Virus record (IMG/VR): IMGVR_UViG_3300023184_009648
Span: 22,321-86,320 of that record
Source of the DNA: a virus
Strand: one strand, 5' to 3'
DNA: 64,000 nt
The notes beneath the pieces were generated by a model. The model made no database searches, was not told the origin of the DNA, and saw only the letters and a program-made list of their open reading frames with translations. This document shows positions 1 to 7,749 of the stretch, one piece after another (the first letter of the stretch is position 1; each line of letters starts with the position of its first letter). The position numbers and the translations under genes are program-made.

Positions 1-2
1 TG

Positions 3-158
3 GAATTATCTCGATTGTTAAATTCATTTAGTGGAAAAGTTGTCTTAAGTGGTTGCATATCACCTCTTTATAAAAGATTTTATAAAAATTGGAATATTTT
101 TAAAAAGAAGATAAATAAGTCCAACAAGGAAACTGAGATTATTTGGACTAATTTTTAG
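3..158 (+). CDS. DNA adenine methylase, C-terminal fragment (cut by window edge)
   Basis: The frame is open from the window edge to a TAG at 156-158 and gives the last 51 residues of a protein. The tail pattern (GKVVLSG, then LYKRFYKNW, then a basic stretch, then TEIIWTNF) is what D12-class N6-adenine DNA methyltransferases such as Dam show at their C-terminus, where the protein typically ends in E-x-x-W-T-N-[YF]. The catalytic DPPY motif would lie upstream of the window, so activity cannot be judged. Phage adenine methylases usually protect against restriction or mark phage DNA. The next gene begins 8 nt after the stop. Confidence 0.6.
   Translation, partial: ELSRLLNSFSGKVVLSGCISPLYKRFYKNWNIFKKKINKSNKETEIIWTNF
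110..117 (+). promoter_or_regulatory. Possible late promoter box (GATAAATA)
   Basis: GATAAATA lies within the end of the methylase gene, about 48 nt before the ATG at 166. It matches the T4 late-promoter core TATAAATA at seven of eight positions. In AT-rich DNA this can occur by chance, so support is weak. Confidence 0.3.
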
Positions 159-165
159 AGGTTCA

Positions 166-402
166 ATGCAGTGTAATATGCCTAATTGCAAAAATTTGAG
201 TGCAAAAAAACTATGTAGCACAGAAATAGTCAATGGTGTTCATACAGGATTGCTAACCTTTTATGCCTGTCCAAATCATCCTCCTCTAGAGGTTTATCAA
301 CAAGTCAAAAAAACTTTTGAGGCAAAAGCTGCAAGTTTGCAAATTTCCAATCCTTTAAAAGAAGTAAAGATGCATAAGAATACTGCTTCACCAGCTAAAT
401 AA
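166..402 (+). CDS. Small Cys-containing protein of unknown function
   Basis: 78 residues, with a GAGG ribosome site 5 nt before the ATG. The N-terminal half has four cysteines (C3, C8, C17 and C35) and a PNHPP segment just after C35, so a small zinc-binding fold is possible, though the spacing is not a standard ribbon. The C-terminal third is Lys/Ala-rich and probably flexible. It is the first gene of a tightly packed run (166-3563) that continues with four cargo-like genes and two sugar transferases. I do not recognise the family. Confidence 0.6.
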   Translation: MQCNMPNCKNLSAKKLCSTEIVNGVHTGLLTFYACPNHPPLEVYQQVKKTFEAKAASLQISNPLKEVKMHKNTASPAK

Positions 403-405
403 GTT
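394..405 (+). promoter_or_regulatory. Late-promoter-like box 4 nt before an ATG
   Basis: GCTAAATA followed by AGTT and the ATG at 406. No Shine-Dalgarno sequence is present. The box is the weakest match of a group of seven with the same spacing to the start codon. It overlaps the stop codon of the preceding gene. Confidence 0.35.
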
Positions 406-612
406 ATGTTACCGGGATTCAAACAATGGTTAGAAGAACTACTCTCTAAGGATAGTCCTTCTTCTGCAGGCGATTTGGATGACAGTCAATCCAATTCTGA
501 TCGTGCTTTTGGCCGTAGTGGCGCAAAAAGCAAAAATTTTGCTCCCGGCAAGCCAGAAAATATTACGATCCGCAATCCTGAAAAAATGTTTGGCAAGAAG
601 GAAAAGTCATGA
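406..612 (+). CDS. Small cargo-like protein with targeting-type N-terminus
   Basis: 68 residues. The N-terminus (MLPGFKQWLEELL) fits the shared signature described in the findings: F5, W8, then an L-x-E site at 9-11 where a T4 gp21-type prohead protease could cut. The rest is Ser/Asp-rich and then Lys-rich, with no predicted globular core. There is no Shine-Dalgarno site; a promoter-like box sits 4 nt upstream of the ATG. The stop overlaps the next start (ATGA, 609-612), so the two are probably translationally coupled. Function unknown; packaging into the head is an inference. Confidence 0.6.
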   Translation: MLPGFKQWLEELLSKDSPSSAGDLDDSQSNSDRAFGRSGAKSKNFAPGKPENITIRNPEKMFGKKEKS

Positions 613-920
613 ATTTTCAACGCTTGTGGGAAAGCATAGAATTAGCAAAAGAAAAAAAGCAGCCTGTGGAAAATAAGGCTACATCAGCTATCCGCACGGG
701 AATTGGGATTGATGAAAATTTTTGGGACAATTTTCTTCTTCTTCTAAATAATGCTGAAGGTTTAGGAGAGCTTCTTGATGTTGATGCAGATGTAATTGGA
801 ACATGGGCAAATAAAATCAATAATGCTCGCAAACAAGTTTCTGATTCTGATGATCAAGAAGATGTAAAGAAAAATAAAAAACTTATAAAAACAAGCATTC
901 CTGAGGGTGAACCAAAATGA
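609..920 (+). CDS. Cargo-like protein, unknown function
   Basis: 103 residues, starting in the ATGA overlap with the preceding gene and preceded by AAGGA. The N-terminus MNFQRLWESIE is a variant of the targeting-like signature with L6-x-E8. Residues about 35-75 are predicted helical (DENFWDNFLLLLNNAEG), and the tail is Lys/Asp-rich. Its stop again overlaps the start of the next gene, so genes 406-1273 behave as a coupled translation unit. No family recognised. Confidence 0.65.
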   Translation: MNFQRLWESIELAKEKKQPVENKATSAIRTGIGIDENFWDNFLLLLNNAEGLGELLDVDADVIGTWANKINNARKQVSDSDDQEDVKKNKKLIKTSIPEGEPK

Positions 921-1273
921 AAAGTTTTTCTCAATGGAAAATGCAAGAAGCACAAAACCCTGTTTGGGAAAATCTTAAATCAACTAATTTAAATGTTAAC
1001 GATAGTGTTCGCCAATTAGCTTTGCCTAAACTGGAAAAAATTCAAGAAGAATTAGTGCGTCGATTAGTTGGTCAAAAAATTCAAAGTTACCGTGATGTGC
1101 CACCAAATTTACGAGATATGTATGCCCAAACACTTGTCTCTTGTATTTTAGAAATTTTTTACCCCAACACAACAGCCCCTACAGATATAGAAATACCAAA
1201 ATTAAAACGATCAACTGAACCTGTTTATTTACCACAAGATCAGTTTGTAACACCAGCAGCATCAAAGGGATAA
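917..1273 (+). CDS. Cargo-like protein, unknown function
   Basis: 118 residues with GAGGGTG upstream and an ATGA overlap with the preceding stop. It begins MKSFSQWKMQEA, with M9-x-E11 as possible processing site. The central part (residues 30-90) looks like a compact helical domain (KLEKIQEELVRRLVGQ; YAQTLVSCILEIFYP), followed by a Pro/Thr-rich tail. Its place between other signature-bearing genes suggests that the group is expressed and perhaps packaged together. No recognised family. Confidence 0.65.
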   Translation: MKSFSQWKMQEAQNPVWENLKSTNLNVNDSVRQLALPKLEKIQEELVRRLVGQKIQSYRDVPPNLRDMYAQTLVSCILEIFYPNTTAPTDIEIPKLKRSTEPVYLPQDQFVTPAASKG

Positions 1274-1274
1274 A

Positions 1275-1715
1275 ATGAAAAGTTTTTATGAATTTTGTCG
1301 TTTATTAGAGAACAATCAAATTGCATCAGCTGGTGATATGCCAGCAGAAAAAGCTGTTGGTGCTGGTCAAATGCCTCCTGTTTCTGGCGAGCCTCAACCT
1401 CAAATGCAGCAAGATGAGCCAGAACAAATTCAACCTAAAATACCAACTGCTCCGGGTGGACCTGAAGAAGCCAAAACTCTTGAAGATGTTGGAAATGCTA
1501 TTCGTAAAGTTTTAGAAGAGAAGCTTTTTCCTGCACTTGATAAAAAACAAATTAGCAAAGAAGTTGCAATGGAATTGTACAATACAATTGCATCTGAAAT
1601 ATCTAATCGTTATGGCATAACCGCATCTAAGACAAATCAAGGAATGAATAATGCCATGGCTACTAATTCAGAACCTCGTTCTCCTTCTCCAAAGCAACCT
1701 ACGGCACAAGGCTAA
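1275..1715 (+). CDS. Cargo-like protein with Pro/Gln-rich linker
   Basis: 146 residues, AAGGGA ribosome site. The N-terminus MKSFYEFCRLLENN carries the signature with an L10-x-E12 site. Residues about 20-65 are Pro/Gln/Gly-rich and disordered. Residues about 70-115 form a helical segment (NAIRKVLEEKLFP; MELYNTIASEISNRYG), and the tail is again Ser/Pro-rich. This layout of tag, linker and small helical domain recurs in other signature-bearing genes here (46008-46604, 56647-57099). The stop overlaps the next start as TAATG. Confidence 0.65.
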   Translation: MKSFYEFCRLLENNQIASAGDMPAEKAVGAGQMPPVSGEPQPQMQQDEPEQIQPKIPTAPGGPEEAKTLEDVGNAIRKVLEEKLFPALDKKQISKEVAMELYNTIASEISNRYGITASKTNQGMNNAMATNSEPRSPSPKQPTAQG

Positions 1716-2599
1716 TGAAACATCGTGGTAGAATTCAAAGCGATGAAGAAAAACAAAGACGGATTGAGCAAGCATTAAAAAATCGCCGCCATCCGCCACA
1801 ACCTATCAAATTGCCTAATCCAGAACCACGCCGTGTTGTTAGTCGCATTCATCGTTCTGGAACAATAATAAAATCTAAACCTTTAATAATTAGACCATTT
1901 TCTCCATTTACTGCAACATTCAAGCACTCAGGTGATCTTGGAGATTTATGGTATAGTTTGCCAGTAATACGGTATCTTGGAGGTGGATCACTTTATTTAA
2001 ATCCTGATGGTCTTAAAACTAGAAAACCTGACGGTACAATAAGCGGTCTTAATCCAGAACTTATAAAGATGAGCATTCCATTATTAGAATTGCAACATTA
2101 CATAAAAAAAGTAGAAAAATGGAATCAGCATCAAAAAGTATCTCTTGATATTGATATATTTAGAAAAATATTTCCTCCAAAGCCAAGCTTGTGTGAAAAA
2201 ATTTTAGCTTCTTTTTCTGTTCCTTTTTCTGAGATACAGAAACCTTGGATTGAATGTGATTCTAAAAATATAGCCAAGGTTGTTTTTAACCGATCTTTTA
2301 GATACAGAAATGAAAATACAAAATACAAAGAAATACTTGCAGACAATAAAGAAAGTTCTGTTTTTATAGGTCTTCCAGAAGAGCATCAAGACTTTGAAAG
2401 CAAATTTGGAAAAATTGATTATTATAAAATTAAAGATTTTCTTGAAATGGCACAAATTATAAACGGAGCAGAATTATTTGTAGGAAACCAAAGTAGTTCA
2501 TTAGCTTTAGCAATAGCTATGCACAAACCATTCATTCAAGAAGCTTACATCCATGGAGCAGATTGCAAAATTGAAATTTCTAATGCAAAATACATGTAA
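1715..2599 (+). CDS. GT9/heptosyltransferase-like glycosyltransferase
   Basis: 294 residues. After a basic Arg/Pro-rich N-terminus (1-60), residues 71-90 read like the first Rossmann unit of a GT-B sugar transferase (HSGDLGD then YSLPVIRYLGGG). Near the C-terminus VGNQSS (256-261) followed by LALAIAMHKP matches the second-domain nucleotide-sugar loop of ADP-heptose:LPS heptosyltransferases (GT9). It overlaps a pyruvyltransferase-like gene, pointing to a two-gene glycan modification unit. The acceptor is unknown: host polysaccharide, virion protein or phage DNA are all possible. Fold assignment is fairly safe; substrate is not. Confidence 0.65.
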   Translation: MKHRGRIQSDEEKQRRIEQALKNRRHPPQPIKLPNPEPRRVVSRIHRSGTIIKSKPLIIRPFSPFTATFKHSGDLGDLWYSLPVIRYLGGGSLYLNPDGLKTRKPDGTISGLNPELIKMSIPLLELQHYIKKVEKWNQHQKVSLDIDIFRKIFPPKPSLCEKILASFSVPFSEIQKPWIECDSKNIAKVVFNRSFRYRNENTKYKEILADNKESSVFIGLPEEHQDFESKFGKIDYYKIKDFLEMAQIINGAELFVGNQSSSLALAIAMHKPFIQEAYIHGADCKIEISNAKYM

Positions 2600-3563
2600 A
2601 TTTTTACTTACTGGCGCAAATAAAAACAATTCTACTGATGGTGTAATTGTCAGTGGAATCACACATATACTTAAAAACTTTTTTCCAAATTGCAAAACAG
2701 ACTATATTACTCTGCAAGATTTAATCCCCATGGAAAAAAGCAAATTACTAACAGAAAAAAAATATGACATGTTATTTGTTTGCGGAACTCCATGGTTGTG
2801 GCATAATTTTCAAGTTTCTACAAAGTATAAAAATTTAATCAGATTATTTGAAGCACATCCAGAATGTAAAAAAATTTTTTTGGGTGCTGGGTCATGTTTA
2901 AATATTTCAGATATCAACAGTGATATTTTAAAAAGTTCAGAAGAAATTAACGGCATTCAAAAATTGTATCTACAATGTATCAACATTGTAAGAGACAATA
3001 TTGCACATGAACTTCTTCAAAATGCCAAAGTAAATTCTACATTATTGCCATGTCCATCTTATTTTTGCTATGGCACAGAATCTATCAACGAAGGACTTAG
3101 AAAAAATAATGTACTTGTTTATATTGATCCTCGAAAATCTATATCTGAATCGGGGTGGCAATGCTCTAAAAAATTAGATCATTTTAATGAATTGAATTTA
3201 TACTTTTACAATCAATTTAAACCAAAAGTATATGTTGCAAATAGATTAGATATCGAAGGAGCTATGTCTGCTGGTTTGCCAAGACCGTTATTGTTAAAAA
3301 ACTACTATCAAACTTTAAAAGTTATGGAAGAAGCTGATTATGTACTTTCTTCTCGTGTTCATTGTGCAGTTCCGGGTTTTGTACAAGGAAAAGCAATTGG
3401 TTTAATTCCTATTGATAGTCGCAGTAAAACTCTTGAAGATTTTGGTTGCTTAATGATTGATGATGTGAAAGATTTTGCAAAACTAAAACATGAAAAACGC
3501 CATTTTTTAAATGCACTAAAAACTTATAAAGAATTGTTGATTCCAATGACAGAAAACAATTGA
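2583..3563 (+). CDS. Polysaccharide pyruvyl transferase-like protein
   Basis: 326 residues from the ATG at 2583; an ATG at 2553 would add ten residues and enlarge the overlap. The later start puts the first beta strand (FLLTGANKNNSTDG) at the N-terminus, as is usual for the WcaK/CsaB family. Residues 256-285 carry the family hallmark: SSRVHC with H260, then VQGKAIGLIP and SRSKTLEDFG. A paired RDNIAHELL segment lies mid-protein. Such enzymes attach ketal pyruvate from PEP to sugars in cell-surface polymers. With the preceding GT9-like gene it probably decorates a glycan. Confidence 0.7.
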   Translation: MQNTCKFLLTGANKNNSTDGVIVSGITHILKNFFPNCKTDYITLQDLIPMEKSKLLTEKKYDMLFVCGTPWLWHNFQVSTKYKNLIRLFEAHPECKKIFLGAGSCLNISDINSDILKSSEEINGIQKLYLQCINIVRDNIAHELLQNAKVNSTLLPCPSYFCYGTESINEGLRKNNVLVYIDPRKSISESGWQCSKKLDHFNELNLYFYNQFKPKVYVANRLDIEGAMSAGLPRPLLLKNYYQTLKVMEEADYVLSSRVHCAVPGFVQGKAIGLIPIDSRSKTLEDFGCLMIDDVKDFAKLKHEKRHFLNALKTYKELLIPMTENN

Positions 3564-3608
3564 ATGTAAAAGAGTCATATATAATTTATAAAAACATAAA
3601 GAGGTAAT

Positions 3609-4049
3609 ATGCAAAAAGATTTAACCACTGATGAAGTGCAAGAAGCTTTAAAAAAGCTAAATATTTTTCTAGACGATGCAAAAAAACAATGGGATGCTCA
3701 AAATCCCAATCCCAAAAGTTGGTTTGGGATTAACCGTGGTGTTTTGTTAAAAGCAACAACTTTTCTTACATGCATCACCGATGAACTTATTCAATATGTT
3801 GAAACGATTATTGATAAAGGACCAGATAAAAGAGCAGCTGTTATTTTAACAATGGGACAATTATTTGATTATGTAATGCAATCATTTGCACCCTTGTGGC
3901 TCAAGCCTATGCTGCCTGCAATGAAACAAATTGTTGTTACCATTGTTATTGGAAACTTAATTGAATTTATTGTGGCAAAATACAGAGCAGGATATTGGAA
4001 AATGGAGCAAAAAAATGAGTCTGTCAATCAACCTATCAGCGCTAATTAA
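3609..4049 (+). CDS. Conserved phage-type protein, possibly membrane-associated
   Basis: 146 residues, AAAGAGG ribosome site. The N-terminal 35 residues are charged and helical, with a Trp/Pro/Asn-rich break (QNPNPKSWFG). Residues about 45-140 contain amphipathic helices and a hydrophobic stretch (MKQIVVTIVIGNLIEFIV, about 112-129) that could dip into a membrane. The arrangement recalls uncharacterised proteins of other large phages; a holin role is possible but not supported by a clear pair of membrane spans. The subtilase gene starts inside its 3' end. Confidence 0.55.
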   Translation: MQKDLTTDEVQEALKKLNIFLDDAKKQWDAQNPNPKSWFGINRGVLLKATTFLTCITDELIQYVETIIDKGPDKRAAVILTMGQLFDYVMQSFAPLWLKPMLPAMKQIVVTIVIGNLIEFIVAKYRAGYWKMEQKNESVNQPISAN

Positions 4050-4986
4050 CAAAATTGGGTTACTTCCATTCACAAGAGAAGAAGTTCTTTCTGTTCAAGA
4101 TGTAGAACAGAGATCCGGTTGGGAAATTACTGCTTTTGATCTTCCTGAGTCTTGGAACTACACTCAAGGAGAAGGTGTTGTTGTAGCCGTACTAGACACT
4201 GGGGCTGATCTTAATCATCAAGACCTTGCCCCCAACCTTCTTCAAGGTAAAAACTTCGTTGATCCAAGCAAACCTCCCCAAGATGATAATGGCCATGGCA
4301 GTCATGTATCAGGAATTATTTGTGCCTTAAATAACAATATTGGGATTGTAGGCGTTGCACCCAAAACTAAAGTAATGCCAGTGAAAGTTCTTGATTCATT
4401 GGGAAATGGTAATTTAGATGTAGTAGCAGAAGGAATTAGATGGGCAACAAATCAAGGAGTAGATTTTATTACTATGTCGCTTGGTTCGCCATCACAAATA
4501 CCTGTTGTAGAAGATGCAATAAAATACGCAACTGATCGTGGAGTTATTATTTGGTGTGCCGCAGGAAATGCTGGTAAAACTCGTCAAATATTTTATCCAG
4601 CAGCTTATCCGCAATGCATTGGTATTGGAGCAATTGACGAAAGCTTTAATCGTGCAGACTTTAGCTGTACTGGTCCAGATCTTGATTTTGTAGCACCGGG
4701 TGTAAAGATTTTGAGCACCGTACCAGACAATTGGTATGCAGTACTTTCTGGTACAAGCATGGCAAATCCTTTTGCCGTAGGTATTGGATGCCTTCTATTA
4801 TCATATAAGCGTAAAACAGGAATGAATTTACGACTCAATAATGCCCAAGATTACATTGAAGCATTGAAGCAATATACTATTCCAACCACAAACCCTAATT
4901 TTGGAAATCAACATTTTTTTGAAGGATTTGGAATCATTGACGCTCGTAAAATGAATGAATGGATTGCGTCACACAACAATAGTTAA
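4015..4986 (+). CDS. Subtilisin-like serine protease (S8, intracellular type)
   Basis: 323 residues from the ATG at 4015, which has a GGAG site 8 nt upstream; the frame stays open further 5' but lacks such a site. The whole catalytic triad is present: D61 in AVLDTGAD, H94 in GHGSHVSG, S248 in GTSMANP, plus the oxyanion N185 in AAGNAG. There is no signal peptide. An LLPF motif at 16-19 sits where Bacillus intracellular subtilisins carry the LIPY/F motif that blocks the active site until it is cut off, so this may be made as an inactive precursor. Phage subtilases are uncommon. It converges on the channel operon with a 4-nt overlap. Confidence 0.9.
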   Translation: MSLSINLSALINKIGLLPFTREEVLSVQDVEQRSGWEITAFDLPESWNYTQGEGVVVAVLDTGADLNHQDLAPNLLQGKNFVDPSKPPQDDNGHGSHVSGIICALNNNIGIVGVAPKTKVMPVKVLDSLGNGNLDVVAEGIRWATNQGVDFITMSLGSPSQIPVVEDAIKYATDRGVIIWCAAGNAGKTRQIFYPAAYPQCIGIGAIDESFNRADFSCTGPDLDFVAPGVKILSTVPDNWYAVLSGTSMANPFAVGIGCLLLSYKRKTGMNLRLNNAQDYIEALKQYTIPTTNPNFGNQHFFEGFGIIDARKMNEWIASHNNS

Positions 4987-5594
4987 TCTTTTTCTGGTAA
5001 TTTAATTGGTGGAAGTTCATAAAGCATAAACTCTTGTTCTTGACTCAAACTTCCATCTTTTCCTTGGCCTTTTTTTCCATCTTCTTTGCCATATCCCTCA
5101 GGATTTTGCTGTCCTTCACCTTTTGCTTTGCCTTGAGAACCACCAACCTTTTTACCTTTAGCTAAAGATTGCATGGCTTGTTGAACTTTTTCATGTGTTT
5201 CACGAGTATAAGGAAGTCTATAAACTCGTGGTTCATCAGAATTTTTTTTAGATGAAAAAGGAGCTAGCCAAGAATTGGGTTTAGTTTCAACAATTTCATT
5301 TTCATCATCAAGAGCGTTGGCCCAAATAAGAATATAACCCTTTTTATTGAAATCACTGTTAGATGGCTCATGAACAAAAGCCCAAAGCATGCCAAATTTT
5401 TTTGGCAAAGGCGATTCAGCAGCCCACCCAGATATATTTCCTAAACTGTTCCAGATTACAAAATTAAAATAAAGAACAAGAGGAACTGCTATAACTTTAA
5501 TTAACCAATGTCCTTTGCCAAGAATAATAAACCAAAGCAATACTGCACAAATAACTACAAAGGTGAATGGTATGCCAATTAAAGATAAATCCAT
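4983..5594 (-). CDS. Two-span membrane protein of the channel operon
   Basis: 203 residues, GGAAGC ribosome site, 2 nt after the preceding stop on its strand. Two hydrophobic segments (about 5-25 and 31-50) anchor the protein. Residues 60-135 look like a folded soluble domain (WAFVHEPSNSDFNKKGYIL; VYRLPYTRETHEKVQ), and 145-185 is a low-complexity Gly/Lys/Gln stretch. It is the last gene of the minus-strand operon 8582-4983, so it probably works with the TolQ/TolR-like pair as an accessory subunit. No family recognised. Confidence 0.65.
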   Translation of the reverse strand: MDLSLIGIPFTFVVICAVLLWFIILGKGHWLIKVIAVPLVLYFNFVIWNSLGNISGWAAESPLPKKFGMLWAFVHEPSNSDFNKKGYILIWANALDDENEIVETKPNSWLAPFSSKKNSDEPRVYRLPYTRETHEKVQQAMQSLAKGKKVGGSQGKAKGEGQQNPEGYGKEDGKKGQGKDGSLSQEQEFMLYELPPIKLPEKD

Positions 5595-5596
5595 GT

Positions 5597-6214
5597 TTAG
5601 CTTCCTTTTTGCTTAAGAGCCTGCGTTAATGATTTTGGCAGTGTATTATGACTCACCATATCACCAGATTTGTTTAGTTTAAAACGCAATAAAGTTTTTT
5701 CGTCTCCTGATTTTTCAAGTATCAATTCATTTACAATCAATGTTTTTACTTGTGGATTTAACTTTTCGACCATAACACTAACTTTACAAGGTTTTGGATC
5801 ATTTTTACGATAGGCGTGAGCATTTATGCAATATTCACCTTCTTCAAAGCCACGAAGTGTGACGATCTCTCTGTTATATGGATATCTAATTTGTCCATTT
5901 GGGGTTTCTACAAAATCATTTCTATGACCAAGATCATCTCGATCAAGATGCATGAGTCCATCTTCTCTACGACGGAAACAAACAAGTGCACCTCTTGGAT
6001 CTTCTACATAAAGATCAATATCATCATCCATTTCGTCGTTCCAAGACAAAGTTATCATATATTCTGCTTTGATTTGCACAGAAGATTTTTTATTTTCTTT
6101 GTCTACATTTATCATCGCAAAAGCCAAAACAAACATAGCTGTAAAAGCAAGAAGCATATTAAAAAGAAGATCAAGAAAAGAAGTGTTGCAGCTATAAAGC
6201 CTTTTCATCTGCAT
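5597..6214 (-). CDS. TolR/MotB-like anchor with YfaP-type external domain
   Basis: 205 residues from the ATG at 6214 (GAGGAG site); an ATG at 6208 is equally plausible, and an in-frame GTG at 6226 is less so. One membrane span (about 13-36, LDLLFNMLLAFTAMFVLAFAMIN) follows a short cytoplasmic tip, as in ExbD/TolR/MotB. The external part (50-150) has WNDEMDDDIDLYVEDPRG, LDRDDLG and a C-terminal EGEYCINAHAY, the pattern of DUF2135/YfaP-like beta domains rather than the usual TolR or OmpA domain. The conserved membrane Asp of ExbD/MotB is not obvious except D15. It overlaps the channel gene, implying a complex. Confidence 0.65.
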   Translation of the reverse strand: MQMKRLYSCNTSFLDLLFNMLLAFTAMFVLAFAMINVDKENKKSSVQIKAEYMITLSWNDEMDDDIDLYVEDPRGALVCFRRREDGLMHLDRDDLGHRNDFVETPNGQIRYPYNREIVTLRGFEEGEYCINAHAYRKNDPKPCKVSVMVEKLNPQVKTLIVNELILEKSGDEKTLLRFKLNKSGDMVSHNTLPKSLTQALKQKGS

Positions 6215-6725
6215 TGGACTCCTCACTTATATGATTTTTAAAAACTTCTAATCTTTGAGCGAAAAGAAAATACTGTAGCTTAAGCAACTGCCCGCAAATC
6301 AAACCAACAAGTGTGGTGTAAAGTGCTGTTGCCATGCTTTTTCCCAATTCAGAAAGAAGTCCTTGTACTGTTTTTATATTTTGAAGATCAAGTGTTTCAA
6401 ACCCTGTAAGCATCATAATGAAACCTATAATAGTGCCTAACATGCCAAGGTTCAGGCAAAACTCACTCATAAACCAACCTAGTTCTTCACGACGAGCAAA
6501 AAGTTCATAGGTTTCTTTATCCATACTTTTACGGCCTCCCATATTGAGAATATGATTGCCACAGTTTGTAGATTGAATGACAAATATCAAAAATGTAAAA
6601 GCACTAAGATAACTTGCATCCTTTGACCAAATAGTTTGTGGAATTTGCAAAAAAAATGCATAAGCAGTACCAACAATCATCAAAATATAAAATAACCACC
6701 ACTTAAGAAATGTTTCATTTCGCAT
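6192..6725 (-). CDS. MotA/TolQ/ExbB-like proton-channel subunit
   Basis: 177 residues, AGGAGA ribosome site. Four hydrophobic segments (about 8-26, 38-52, 89-107, 131-150). The last two with their surroundings match the MotA/TolQ/ExbB core: LGMLGTIIGFIMML, a loop of about 20 residues containing VQGLLSELGKSMATAL, then YTTLVGLICGQLL. Family members form pentameric channels that couple proton flow to movement of a periplasmic partner, here presumably the overlapping TolR-like protein. It is shorter than TolQ (about 230). Such modules also occur in Zorya anti-phage systems, but no ZorC/D/E-like helicase is seen here. Confidence 0.8.
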   Translation of the reverse strand: MRNETFLKWWLFYILMIVGTAYAFFLQIPQTIWSKDASYLSAFTFLIFVIQSTNCGNHILNMGGRKSMDKETYELFARREELGWFMSEFCLNLGMLGTIIGFIMMLTGFETLDLQNIKTVQGLLSELGKSMATALYTTLVGLICGQLLKLQYFLFAQRLEVFKNHISEESNADEKAL

Positions 6726-7215
6726 CTTTAATCTCCTTTTTTAACTCTTCAATTTTATTTTTTAACATTGCAGCAATTTCATAATTTTCAACTTTTACAG
6801 CTTTAACTATTTTTTCTTCCAATATTTGAATTTGTTCTTTGATGTTTTCTAAAAAATAATGATCTTCAAAATTTTTGGGCATTTTGCCTACATGCTTACA
6901 TGATTTCTGACAACGGCTAAATATTTGTAAGGCAATAGTTTTATGAGCATCGTAACAATCAGGACAACCAAAAAAATGTTTACTAGCAATTTCTGTTAAT
7001 GATGTTCCACAAAATTTACAAATATATTTTTGTAATTTTGATGCGTCTTGTAAAATAAACATATTTAAATTATTTTTCAGTTGGCAAATTAGAAAATAAG
7101 ATGGGCCACATACTTGACAAGCGTCACAATTTATTTCAATGTTATTTTCTAATTTTGGAACCTGCATATTTTTGGGATTGGGGCAGGGATTGTTGGTGAA
7201 AGGACAATTATCCAT
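6715..7215 (-). CDS. McsA-like zinc protein with UVR motif
   Basis: 166 residues, AAAGGA ribosome site. Multiple Cys pairs (C30/C33/C36, C66/C69, C84/C87, C102/C106) are followed by a C-terminal UVR-type helical hairpin at 137-160 (VKAVKVENYEIAAMLKNKIEEL). This order of zinc knuckles then UVR is that of McsA, which in Bacillus activates the arginine kinase McsB and interacts with ClpC. No kinase is present in the window. In this phage it might adapt host Clp protease or serve as a scaffold for the neighbouring membrane module; both are guesses. The end overlaps the channel gene by 11 nt. Confidence 0.65.
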   Translation of the reverse strand: MDNCPFTNNPCPNPKNMQVPKLENNIEINCDACQVCGPSYFLICQLKNNLNMFILQDASKLQKYICKFCGTSLTEIASKHFFGCPDCYDAHKTIALQIFSRCQKSCKHVGKMPKNFEDHYFLENIKEQIQILEEKIVKAVKVENYEIAAMLKNKIEELKKEIKDAK

Positions 7216-7218
7216 GCT

Positions 7219-7749
7219 TTATTCCTTTTTAGAAGTTAAATTATTTTTAAATTTCAAAGCTTTATTCTGCAAAGATTTTTTTTCAGGTTCTGTGATATCA
7301 TTTTTTAAAATGATCAAAACATTTTCAACAAATTGACAATAAGAATTTACAAATTCACGACGAACTTCAAGCAAATCATTATAATAACTTTGCACTTGTT
7401 TTTTTGTTAAAGTTGATTTGTATTCTGGATCATTAAACTTATCTATCTCTTTGGCCCAAATGCTTTGAAGTTTTTCAGATTGCTCCAATAATTGATTAGC
7501 TAAAACAATTATAAAAACATGTTGTTGAAGATTTGATAATTCAGTAAAAGATTTTGTTTTATTGTCGTCCTTATCAGTTACCTCTATGGTTTTCCAAAAC
7601 TCAGTATTAAAAATTCGTTTGTTATAGCGTCGATTTAATTCAATAACAGACTCATAATTTTCAGCTTTTGCCTGAAATTGAGGCTGGTCTGCAAAATTGC
7701 ATATTATGAGCAAAAAAGCAATAGCTGTTATCATTTGCACTCTTTTCAT
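7219..7749 (-). CDS. Secreted or periplasmic protein with signal peptide
   Basis: 176 residues. A basic start followed by a hydrophobic core (MKRVQMITAIAFLLIICNFA) is a signal peptide with possible cleavage around residues 21-31. The mature part is charged and helical (LSNLQQHVFIIVLANQLLEQSEKLQ) and may form a coiled coil. The start codon overlaps the stop of the preceding gene, so it is translated by coupling. Export to the periplasm fits the TolQ/TolR-like channel encoded downstream, possibly as a periplasmic partner. No family recognised. Confidence 0.65.
   Translation of the reverse strand: MKRVQMITAIAFLLIICNFADQPQFQAKAENYESVIELNRRYNKRIFNTEFWKTIEVTDKDDNKTKSFTELSNLQQHVFIIVLANQLLEQSEKLQSIWAKEIDKFNDPEYKSTLTKKQVQSYYNDLLEVRREFVNSYCQFVENVLIILKNDITEPEKKSLQNKALKFKNNLTSKKE

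Noticed and set aside
2553-2582. Earlier start for the pyruvyltransferase-like gene
   Set aside because: It would add ten residues before the first beta strand and enlarge the overlap, with no better ribosome site.
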